Assembly (NCBI GenBank): GCA_964432465.1
Contig: CAYSNI010000001.1
Location: 1 to 14,361 of the forward strand
DNA: 14,361 bases
Reading direction: 5' to 3'
DNA from: JAHFLQ01 sp964432465
GTDB taxonomy: Bacteria > Patescibacteriota > Minisyncoccia > UBA6257 > WO2-44-18
A model generated the notes under the pieces. That model worked only from the letters and a program-made list of their open reading frames with translations. It ran no database searches and was not told the origin of the DNA. The translations under genes and the position numbers were made by a program. Numbering within the stretch: position 1 is the first letter of the stretch; each line of letters begins with the position of its first letter. Shown one piece after another: positions 5,727 through 11,804 of this stretch.

Positions 5727-5749
5727 TCTGATTATAACCAATTATCAGA
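5727..5749 (-). promoter_or_regulatory. rodZ-like/recA promoter -10 inside an inverted repeat
   Basis: On the minus strand TATAAT (5736 to 5731) lies 11 nt before the start codon at 5719. The box sits within TCTGAT-N11-ATCAGA (5727-5749), an inverted repeat centred on the promoter and therefore a candidate operator. It overlaps the ftsK stop codon (5745-5747). It matches neither the E. coli (CTGT-N8-ACAG) nor the Bacillus (GAAC-N4-GTTC) LexA box. Confidence 0.45.
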
Positions 5750-7847
5750 CGCCCTGAATTGTATCACTGCTACTTTTATTTAGGAAGACCTCTCGAGGCT
5801 TAGCTCCGTCACCTGGACCGATTAAGCCCTTTTCTTCCATGATGTCCAATAATCTCGCGGCTCTGGCATAGCCTACTTTTAAGCGACGCTGAAGCAAAGA
5901 AGCTGACGCCTTTTGAGCTTCGGTTACGGCTTGTACCGCCTCTTTAAACATCTCGTCATCGTCGACTCCGCCCATGTCACCTAATTCTTCAAGAATTTCA
6001 GCGCTAGTACGACCATCGTCGGATTTCATCGGCAAGGGCATGCTTTCACTCGAGGCGCCATCGGCCCAATCGGCACTTTCATTATTATCAGCAATAAAGC
6101 TGGTCACATTTTTAATCTCATCTTCGGTAATGTAGGCTCCCTGGATACGTTTTGGCTTGGAAAATTCTGACGAAATGAACAACATATCCCCGCCACCTAA
6201 GAGTTTTTCCGCGCCTGCCATGTCTAAAATAGTTCTTGAATCAATTTGGCTAGCTACCTGTAAGGCCATGCGAGAGGTAATGTTGGCTTTGATTAATCCG
6301 GTTATTACTTCAACGGATGGGCGCTGAGTCGCCAGTACTAGATGAATACCGGTGGCGCGGGACATTTGCGCAAGCCGTACGATTGAACTTTCTATCTCTT
6401 TTCCAAACGCGGCCATCAGATCCGCCATCTCATCAACGATCATCACTAAATAAGGAAGGGCTGCCTCTTTAGTTTTTTGATTATAGGAACGAATATCCCT
6501 CGCGCCTACGCCCAAAAGTAGTTCATAACGGCGGTCCATTTCCTTAAGCGCCCAGCGAAACAGGCCAATCGATTTTTTGCCGTCGGTAATGACCGGGGTA
6601 ATCAGGTGAGGGATGTCGTTATAAATAGAAAGCTCAACTCTTTTTGGATCTACCATAGCTAATCTAAGAGTGTCCGGTGAGTTTTTATATAGAAGAGAAA
6701 TGATTAGGCTGTGAATAGAGACGCTCTTGCCGCTACCAGTGGCTCCGGCCACCAAAAGGTGAGGCATTTTTTCGATATCGCCCATAATCGGCTCACCGCT
6801 CACGCCCCGACCCAGTACAAAAGCCAATGGGCCAGATTCGCGGAACTCGGGGTAAGCAACCAGGCTTCCTAAGCGCACAATAGCGGCGGATTTGTTCGGC
6901 ACCTCTATGCCGACTAAGGATTTTCCGGGAATCGGCGCTTCGATTCTGATCGGATGAGCGGCAAGCGCCAGTGATAAATCGGAATTCAAAGCTAAAATTT
7001 TACTTAGTTTCATGCCCTCAGCTGGTTTTAGAGTGTAGCGAGTTACTTTCGGGCCGATATTAATTTCTCCCATTTCTACTGGGATTCCAAAACTCTCCAG
7101 GGTGCGTTTTATAATGTTAGCGTTGGCTCGAAGGTCGCCAGAAGTCGGTTTTTCTACGGAAGATTTCAAAAGATCGGCTGGAGGTGCAACGTAATTGGTA
7201 TACGTTTTTATTTTAAAAGATTTCTTACTCATCGCTGGGATAGCTGCCACCTTAACTTCAATTTCTTCGGATTCATTTTTGGCGGTTTCTTTTTGCGGAA
7301 AGGATCTCGGTGCGCCCGTGGTTTCAGCAACCATTATTTCGTCTAAGTCTTCCTGCTTTGCCGATTCCGCCATTCTTTCTTCTTTATTTGATCTTTTGAA
7401 TTTAATTGAAGCGTTAAAAGCGATTAGAAGAGATGCGGCGATTAGAATTAGCGTGAGTATAATCGAAGCGGCGTAGCCAAAAGGAACCTGAAGGAAGCCG
7501 ATCATTTTACCGGCTAATCCGCCATGACTAGGAAACAAAATATCAATCAGTCCTAATCCGGAAATGATGAATAAGGCGGCCCCCATCATACTAGTGCCGA
7601 TTAGCACGCGTTGACGAGAAAATAAGAAAAATACTGCTACTAGAATTGCAATAGTTGGAAGCAGGTAGTAGCCCCAACCAAAAAGATTATTCAAAATAAG
7701 ATGGATAAATTCACCAACTGGTCCAGCTTTTTGAAAAGCAGCTAGAATTAAGATGAGGGCGAGGCCAATTAAAAAAATAGCGATGATGCTGTTCTTAGTT
7801 TCAGGATTTACCAGTTCAGCTTGTTTATTCTTGTTATTTTTAGCCAC
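5745..7847 (-). CDS. ftsK: FtsK/SpoIIIE-family DNA translocase
   Basis: This 700-residue protein is a septal DNA translocase that pumps chromosome DNA during division and helps resolve dimers. It has four N-terminal transmembrane helices (about 20-38, 58-77, 82-104, 122-144), a short charged linker (about 148-225), an alpha/beta motor with Walker A GATGSGKS (368-375), Walker B LVMIVDEMADL, and the conserved LATQRPSVEVITG and DMAGAEKLLGGGDML. The C-terminal gamma winged helix (about 630-690, LLQRRLKVGYARAARLLDIMEEKGLIG split over the domain) reads orientation sequences in known FtsKs. The linker is far shorter than in E. coli, as in SpoIIIE/SftA-type proteins. The frame is open to 8036, but GTG 7847 is preferred: it precedes the hydrophilic MAKNNKNKQ leader, lies 6 nt after TATAAT, and an upstream start would overlap the divergent gene. 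Confidence 0.95.
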   Translation of the reverse strand: MAKNNKNKQAELVNPETKNSIIAIFLIGLALILILAAFQKAGPVGEFIHLILNNLFGWGYYLLPTIAILVAVFFLFSRQRVLIGTSMMGAALFIISGLGLIDILFPSHGGLAGKMIGFLQVPFGYAASIILTLILIAASLLIAFNASIKFKRSNKEERMAESAKQEDLDEIMVAETTGAPRSFPQKETAKNESEEIEVKVAAIPAMSKKSFKIKTYTNYVAPPADLLKSSVEKPTSGDLRANANIIKRTLESFGIPVEMGEINIGPKVTRYTLKPAEGMKLSKILALNSDLSLALAAHPIRIEAPIPGKSLVGIEVPNKSAAIVRLGSLVAYPEFRESGPLAFVLGRGVSGEPIMGDIEKMPHLLVAGATGSGKSVSIHSLIISLLYKNSPDTLRLAMVDPKRVELSIYNDIPHLITPVITDGKKSIGLFRWALKEMDRRYELLLGVGARDIRSYNQKTKEAALPYLVMIVDEMADLMAAFGKEIESSIVRLAQMSRATGIHLVLATQRPSVEVITGLIKANITSRMALQVASQIDSRTILDMAGAEKLLGGGDMLFISSEFSKPKRIQGAYITEDEIKNVTSFIADNNESADWADGASSESMPLPMKSDDGRTSAEILEELGDMGGVDDDEMFKEAVQAVTEAQKASASLLQRRLKVGYARAARLLDIMEEKGLIGPGDGAKPREVFLNKSSSDTIQGV

Positions 7848-7853
7848 GCTATC

Positions 7854-7883
7854 ATTATACAGAGTCAGCCGCCTTCTTTCCAA
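7854..7883 (-). promoter_or_regulatory. ftsK promoter with leaderless geometry
   Basis: On the minus strand TTGGAA (7883 to 7878), an 18-bp spacer and TATAAT (7859 to 7854) precede GTG 7847 by 6 nt. The transcription start would fall at or next to the start codon. Confidence 0.6.
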
Positions 7884-7887
7884 GGCG
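7870..7887. repeat. Inverted repeat CGCCTT-N6-AAGGCG between divergent genes
   Basis: Perfect 6-bp arms (7870-7875, 7882-7887) around CTTTCC. It covers the ftsK -35 and lies just upstream of the divergent pgm promoter, so it could be an operator acting on both. Confidence 0.4.
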
Positions 7888-7892
7888 TTACC

Positions 7893-7920
7893 TTTAGAGG
7901 CATTATTTAAGTAATATAAA
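7893..7920 (+). promoter_or_regulatory. Candidate phosphohexomutase promoter
   Basis: TTTAGA (7893-7898), a 16-bp spacer and TATAAA (7915-7920). The hexamer ends 8 nt before ATG 7929, again leaving almost no 5' leader. Confidence 0.45.
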
Positions 7921-7928
7921 TAGGGACT

Positions 7929-8315
7929 ATGAAAATCAATAAAGCAATTTTTAAAACAAACGATGTTCGAGGTCGTTATCCATCTGAAATTAATGAAGAG
8001 GCCGCGTGCACAATTGGGAAAGCCCTTGCGAATCATTGGAAAAGTGGACCAATCGTGATTGCGCGCGATGCACGGCTAAGTTCACCGACCCTTTATGACG
8101 CGATTATTGCCGGACTTAAAACTTTTAATTTGGAACTCATAACTGTTGGTCTAGCCACCACCCCGATGTTTTATTTTACGGTTGTTGATAAAAAGGCGGT
8201 CGGCGGTATCATGGTCACCGCCTCACATAATCCAAAAGAATATAATGGGCTTAAGATTGTTGGCTATAATGCCGAAGTGATAAGCGGGCAAGACGTGATG
8301 AAGTTTTTACAATAA
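7929..8315 (+). pseudogene. Phosphomannomutase/phosphoglucomutase, N-terminal part of split gene
   Basis: The 128 residues form domain 1 of an alpha-D-phosphohexomutase, which interconverts hexose 1- and 6-phosphates for sugar-nucleotide and envelope synthesis. FKTNDVRGRYP opens the domain. The phosphoserine loop is TASHNPKEYNGLKI with Ser99 as the expected phosphorylated residue. The frame stops at TAA 8313-8315. The second half continues two nt later in the -1 frame (8318). Reading one extra T in the T5 run at 8304-8308 would join them as KFFTIIMNYIKPYADF without any intervening stop. Possibilities are an assembly or sequencing indel, a real frameshift mutation, -1 ribosomal slippage, or a two-gene split enzyme. 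I call it broken, but both halves keep all catalytic residues. Confidence 0.72.
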
Positions 8316-8317
8316 TC

Positions 8318-9211
8318 ATGAATTACATTAAGCCTTATGCGGACTTTCTTCGGAGTAGTTTTTCTCCTAAGCGTAGTTTGCGGATAGTATTTGACTGCTC
8401 CGATGGAACTACGGGGATGGTTTTAGAGGCTTTGTTTAGCGTTAAACAAAACTGTGAAACAATTTTGTTAAACAAAAATCCAGACGGCAATTTTCCAGCC
8501 CACGGTCCAAACCCTCTTTCGGAAGGAGCATTTGATCAGCTGAGCGAGGCAGTAATAAAAAACAAGGCTGACTTAGGAATTATTTTTGACGCCGACGGCG
8601 ACCGAGCCTTTTTTGTGGACGATCTTGGCCGCCGCCTAGATCCATCGGCAGCTATATTAATGTTGGCCGCGCGCTTTACTGGAGAGGTCGTTTTGCCGGT
8701 GAATATTGGCCCATTTGTAAGGAAGCGCTTGGCTGAAATGAATCGCCAGACTGTAGATTCGCGTATTGGCCATTATTTCTTAAAAAAAATAACTCGGGAG
8801 AGGGGAGCTGATTTTGCCGCCGAGCAATCCGGTCATTACTATTTTAAAAAATTCTTCGGCTTGGATTCAGGAATTTTATCGGCGATTGAATTTGTGTGTG
8901 CGGTCGGAGAATTATCAGTGCCTCTTTCGGTCTGGGTTAATCAGTTACCGCATCGTTGGATTTCTGAAGAAATTAATTTTAAAGTCATCGACAAAGAAAA
9001 AGCGCTTACGCAGTTAAAATCCGATTATTCTAAAAATGCTAGCAGAATATCCGAGCTTGATGGACTATCTTTTGAATTTAAAAATTGGTGGTTTAACGTC
9101 CGACCATCAAACACGGAAGATTTTTTGAGGCTAAATTTGGAAGCGGAAAATGAGCAATTGTTTCAGGCTAAAATGAAAGAAGTCGGGGATTTGCTTTCGC
9201 TTACGAACTAA
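8318..9211 (+). pseudogene. Phosphomannomutase/phosphoglucomutase, C-terminal part of split gene
   Basis: The 297 residues carry domains 2-4 of the phosphohexomutase. The metal-binding loop DADGDR lies at residues 91-96, the sugar-binding loop AEQSGH at about 168-173, and the phosphate-binding loop RPSNTE at about 262-267. All are intact. Together with the N-terminal part there are 425 residues, slightly short of the usual 450-460. The missing stretch corresponds to the linker at the junction between domains 1 and 2. ATG 8318 has no Shine-Dalgarno sequence and lies 2 nt after the upstream TAA, so separate translation would need coupling. The frame is open upstream of 8318 through the junction, as expected for a single frameshift. 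A parS-like palindrome lies at 8433-8448. Confidence 0.72.
8433..8448. promoter_or_regulatory. Distal parS-like site inside the phosphohexomutase gene
   Basis: TGTTTAGCGTTAAACA keeps both arms and the central CG. It lies 7.5 kb from the main cluster. A half-site, GTGAAACA (8454-8461), and a second GTTAAACAAAA copy (8441-8451, 8467-8477) follow directly. Confidence 0.55.
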
Positions 9212-9218
9212 GTAATAA
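9191..9218 (+). promoter_or_regulatory. Tentative lipoprotein promoter
   Basis: TTGCTT (9191-9196), a 16-bp spacer and TAATAA (9213-9218) would give a leader of about 20 nt containing the Shine-Dalgarno sequence. The match is modest. Confidence 0.3.
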
Positions 9219-9245
9219 TCTAATTGGTTTTATTGAGGAGTTTTT

Positions 9246-9491
9246 ATGGTTCGATGCAGCTTGGCGTTTGCTTCTTTTTTGTTTATGACGATGTTCTCCG
9301 GTTGTCGGCACAATGACAATGAAGAGACGGTGGTCAATAATTCAACGACGATTGTTGTCATCGATCATTGTCGTAATGACAATCACGCGCAGGGTCAGTG
9401 CTGCGGTCATCATGATGGCAAGGACGATAAAAAGGGTGAAAAGTGCAAGAAGCACAGGGATTGCAAAGATAAGAAGTGTAAGAAGAGCTAG
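9246..9491 (+). CDS. Small Cys/His-rich lipoprotein
   Basis: An 81-residue predicted lipoprotein. The signal peptide CSLAFASFLFMTMF is followed by a lipobox-like FSGC with Cys20 as the lipidation site. The mature part has an acidic Asn-rich stretch, then clustered Cys and His (HCRNDNHAQGQCCGHHDGK, then KCKKHRDCKDKKCKKS) with a lysine-rich tail. The six Cys and several His suggest metal binding at the cell surface. I recognise no family. The GAGGAG Shine-Dalgarno sequence at 9235-9240 sits 5 nt before ATG, unlike most neighbours. The stop TAG shares CTAG (9488-9491) with the stop of the convergent exonuclease gene. A stretch of K/D/C-rich low complexity could also arise by drift, but the signal peptide and ribosome site argue for a real gene. 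Confidence 0.75.
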   Translation: MVRCSLAFASFLFMTMFSGCRHNDNEETVVNNSTTIVVIDHCRNDNHAQGQCCGHHDGKDDKKGEKCKKHRDCKDKKCKKS

Positions 9492-10051
9492 AAAAGCGTT
9501 GCCGGCAAGATTCGCTCTTTCCAGTTGAGGATAACTTTTACCATTTCTTCTGAATATCTACGGGGCACCATCAAGTGCCCTTGTTTTTTTGCGAGATCAT
9601 ACAGATCCTTGGTGATCTTCACATCATTCAAGCAGTAGTTTTTTAATTCCTCAAAGTTCTTTTCTTTATAGAACTTGATCGCCTCTAGCCCGTGATGAGT
9701 CTTACCTATGCCAAGATTAGTTTTTGCTAAAATATCCAAACTTATTCTATGCCCGAGGCCAATTTCTATCTCTTCGAGAATATCCAAGCAAGGAATTGCC
9801 TTTAAGTTAAATTTGAAATATTTTGCCATCACTGGAATATCAAAGCGATTAATACTAAAGCCGATAATTAAACCAGCTTTCTGTAAAAGGGCGCCCAACT
9901 CTTCAAACTGATTTTCAAAAAAAGAAAAATATTGATCTGAATTATAGGAATAGACGCCGACGAATGAAGCATCGAGCAGCTGTACATTGCCGTGTCCGCC
10001 CACATCGGCAAAAGTATTTTTAGTTTCTATATCTATGACTAGCTTATCCAT
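9488..10051 (-). CDS. DEDD-family 3'-5' exonuclease (RNase H-like)
   Basis: The 187-residue protein has the three exonuclease motifs of the DnaQ/YprB-like DEDD superfamily: Exo I DIETK (Asp7 and Glu9), Exo II GFSINRFDIPVM, and Exo III YCLNDVKIT with the YxxxD spacing of the DEDDy subgroup. It should hydrolyse single-stranded DNA or RNA from the 3' end with two metal ions. No polymerase or helicase domain is attached, so it is a stand-alone exonuclease like the YprB-type or polymerase-B-type exonuclease-like predicted proteins. It lies 17 nt downstream of the YkuK gene on the same strand, so both are probably co-transcribed. The C terminus overlaps the convergent lipoprotein gene by 4 nt. Confidence 0.86.
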   Translation of the reverse strand: MDKLVIDIETKNTFADVGGHGNVQLLDASFVGVYSYNSDQYFSFFENQFEELGALLQKAGLIIGFSINRFDIPVMAKYFKFNLKAIPCLDILEEIEIGLGHRISLDILAKTNLGIGKTHHGLEAIKFYKEKNFEELKNYCLNDVKITKDLYDLAKKQGHLMVPRRYSEEMVKVILNWKERILPATLF

Positions 10052-10068
10052 AATTTTAAAATAAAACG

Positions 10069-10566
10069 CTAAACGTGCCGGTCCGCGACTTTTGATGCCG
10101 CGTAGCTATTTGGTTTTGTGCGCACCTCAAAATTATTAGCTCGAATCATCCCGACTAATTCTTGGATAAGTGTTCTGGTGGCGCCATTTTCGCCGATGTC
10201 CACGTGAATTTCAAAATCAAATTTTGGCGCACCGGCATTTTTCATTGCTTCTAGAAAATTTTTGGCAATGTCTAAAGAAATAAGCACTTCTTGAGTGATG
10301 CGGTTGCGGAGAGTGTGATACTTAGTTGATCCTTCAATGTGGCGCCAAAAATATCGGCCGCCATTGCCGACACGATGTACCACAATCGCGGTAACAAAAT
10401 CAGCGGTATTGTCGGCATCTTTTTGTGAATCAGTGCCAAGGGTTATTTTGTATTCGTTGTCCGGCCGCTCATTTATATAGTTCACAATTTCCCGGCTAAC
10501 CTGATCAGCGCTTAAGTGAATGCCTAAGGAGCTATTAAAAAACATGTATGCTTGGTGCTCATTCAT
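10069..10566 (-). CDS. YkuK-type RNase H-like protein (DUF458)
   Basis: The 165-residue protein belongs to the YkuK/DUF458 family, predicted to have an RNase H-like fold. The signature GTDSQ occurs early (ITLGTDSQKDADN), followed by FVTAIVVHRVGNGGRYFWRHIEG, HTLRNRITQEV and the second acidic strand FEIHVDIGENGATRTLIQELVGMI. Near the C terminus is KPNSYAASKVADRHV, where the conserved ADRH probably completes the active site. The substrate is unknown. ATG 10566 is chosen over the in-frame TTG at 10575, which adds only three residues. It heads a two-gene operon with the DEDD exonuclease, so two RNase H-fold nucleases are made together. Confidence 0.85.
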   Translation of the reverse strand: MNEHQAYMFFNSSLGIHLSADQVSREIVNYINERPDNEYKITLGTDSQKDADNTADFVTAIVVHRVGNGGRYFWRHIEGSTKYHTLRNRITQEVLISLDIAKNFLEAMKNAGAPKFDFEIHVDIGENGATRTLIQELVGMIRANNFEVRTKPNSYAASKVADRHV

Positions 10567-10583
10567 TGCTAACAAATTACAAC

Positions 10584-10612
10584 TTTACTACTGGTTTGTC
10601 TACCATTATAGT
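10584..10612 (+). promoter_or_regulatory. nifS promoter
   Basis: TTTACT (10584-10589), a 17-bp spacer and TATAGT (10607-10612). The predicted start lies about 7 nt before ATG 10626. Confidence 0.58.
10605..10610 (-). promoter_or_regulatory. Candidate -10 box for ykuK-exonuclease operon
   Basis: On the minus strand TATAAT (10610 to 10605) overlaps the nifS -10 hexamer by four bases in the opposite direction. The leader to ATG 10566 would be about 30 nt. No clear -35 was found. Confidence 0.42.
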
Positions 10613-10625
10613 ACAGTGATTAAAA

Positions 10626-11789
10626 ATGACTAAGCTAATTTATTTAGATTACGCAGCTTCAACGCCGGTGGATAAAGAAGTGGATAAGGCAATGGCGCCT
10701 TATTTTACGACTGTCTTTGGTAATCCTCACGCTTTGCACCGGTTTGGCCAGGAAGCATCAGCGGCGGTTTTTGCCGCTCGAAGGAAAATAGCGGTGGCGC
10801 TTAAAGTGGATTATAGGAAAATTGTTTTTACTGGATCTGCCACCGAAGCCAATAATCTCGCCATAAGAGGCGCTGTAAAGGCATATCAGCGAGTTGGTAG
10901 AAAGAATCCTAGAATTATTACCAGCACCATTGAGCACGAGTCAGTTTTAGAAACTTGTCGTGACTTAGAGAGGGATGGCGTGGAAGTTGTCTATGCGCCA
11001 GTTTCCAAAGATGGCATCGTGAACGTAAAAAAAATAAAAGAATCAATTAATGAACGCACTGTGCTTGTTTCGATTATGCATGCCAATAACGAAACTGGAG
11101 TTGTTCAGCCGATATCGGAAATCGCAAAAGAAGTTGCAAATTATAAGTTAAAAGTTAAGAGTTCATACCCCTTGCTTCATACCGATGCCGTGCAGTCATT
11201 TCAGTATTTAGACTGCCGGCCGGAAATACTTGGCGTTGATTTACTTACCATTTCCGCCCACAAAATTTACGGACCGAAGGGTATCGGTGCACTTTATGTA
11301 AAAAACAATAATTTGCTATCGGCAATCATTACTGGGAGTGGCCAGGAGCAGAAGCTTCGTTCTGGTACGGATAACGTTCCATATATAGTCGGCCTTGCGA
11401 AGGCAGTAGAAATCAATGAGCTGGTTCGTGAGAAAGAATCACTTAGAGTAATTAAGCTGAGGGATTATTTTTGGCAACAGTTGAAAAAGAGGATGTCGAA
11501 GTTAGAGATTAATGGGTCGCTAAAAAACCGTCTACCTAACAATCTAAATATTTATTTTTCTGGCGAGGTGGCGCATGATCTGCAAATTCAGCTCGACCTC
11601 TCTGGGGTCGCCGTGTCCCCCGGGGCGGCTTGCTCAACAAGAGTTTCAAGAAGTTCCTACGCGTTGGAAGCAATGGGATTCAGTCAAAAACGCTCCTCCG
11701 GTAGCCTTCGTTTCAGCCTGGGGCGACAAACCACTAGAAAGGATATTGATTACGTAATAAAAACAATATATAATTTGCCACAGTTTTAG
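10626..11789 (+). CDS. Cysteine desulfurase, NifS/IscS family
   Basis: A 387-residue PLP enzyme that removes sulfur from cysteine to give alanine and a protein persulfide, feeding Fe-S cluster assembly or tRNA thiolation. Key residues are in place: His104 (IEHESV), Asp187 and Gln190 (HTDAVQ), the PLP Lys213 in SAHKIYGPKG, and the persulfide Cys336 in SPGAACSTRVS. The SGQEQKLRSGTDN and GSLRFSLGR segments are typical of the family. An unusual 8-12 residue insertion (about 171-183, ANYKLKVKSSYPL) sits between the ISEIAKEV helix and the TDAVQ strand. No iscU or scaffold gene is adjacent, so a tRNA-sulfur role (with MnmA, not in this window) is as likely as Fe-S assembly. Confidence 0.94.
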   Translation: MTKLIYLDYAASTPVDKEVDKAMAPYFTTVFGNPHALHRFGQEASAAVFAARRKIAVALKVDYRKIVFTGSATEANNLAIRGAVKAYQRVGRKNPRIITSTIEHESVLETCRDLERDGVEVVYAPVSKDGIVNVKKIKESINERTVLVSIMHANNETGVVQPISEIAKEVANYKLKVKSSYPLLHTDAVQSFQYLDCRPEILGVDLLTISAHKIYGPKGIGALYVKNNNLLSAIITGSGQEQKLRSGTDNVPYIVGLAKAVEINELVREKESLRVIKLRDYFWQQLKKRMSKLEINGSLKNRLPNNLNIYFSGEVAHDLQIQLDLSGVAVSPGAACSTRVSRSSYALEAMGFSQKRSSGSLRFSLGRQTTRKDIDYVIKTIYNLPQF

Positions 11790-11792
11790 TTA

Positions 11793-11798
11793 TATAAT
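11793..11798 (+). promoter_or_regulatory. clpB -10 box with leaderless geometry
   Basis: TATAAT ends 6 nt before ATG 11805, in the 15-nt gap after nifS. TTGCCA (11775-11780) is a good -35 by sequence, but its 12-bp spacer is too short. No heat-shock CIRCE-type repeat was seen. Confidence 0.48.
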
Positions 11799-11804
11799 AA
11801 AAAC

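Noticed and set aside
7848..8036. Longer FtsK start upstream of GTG 7847
   Set aside because: The extra 63 residues would overlap the divergent phosphohexomutase gene and its promoter and lack FtsK similarity.
9491..9522. Hairpin after the lipoprotein gene as an intrinsic terminator
   Set aside because: The stem needs a bulge, the loop is large and there is no proper T run; it lies inside the exonuclease coding end.
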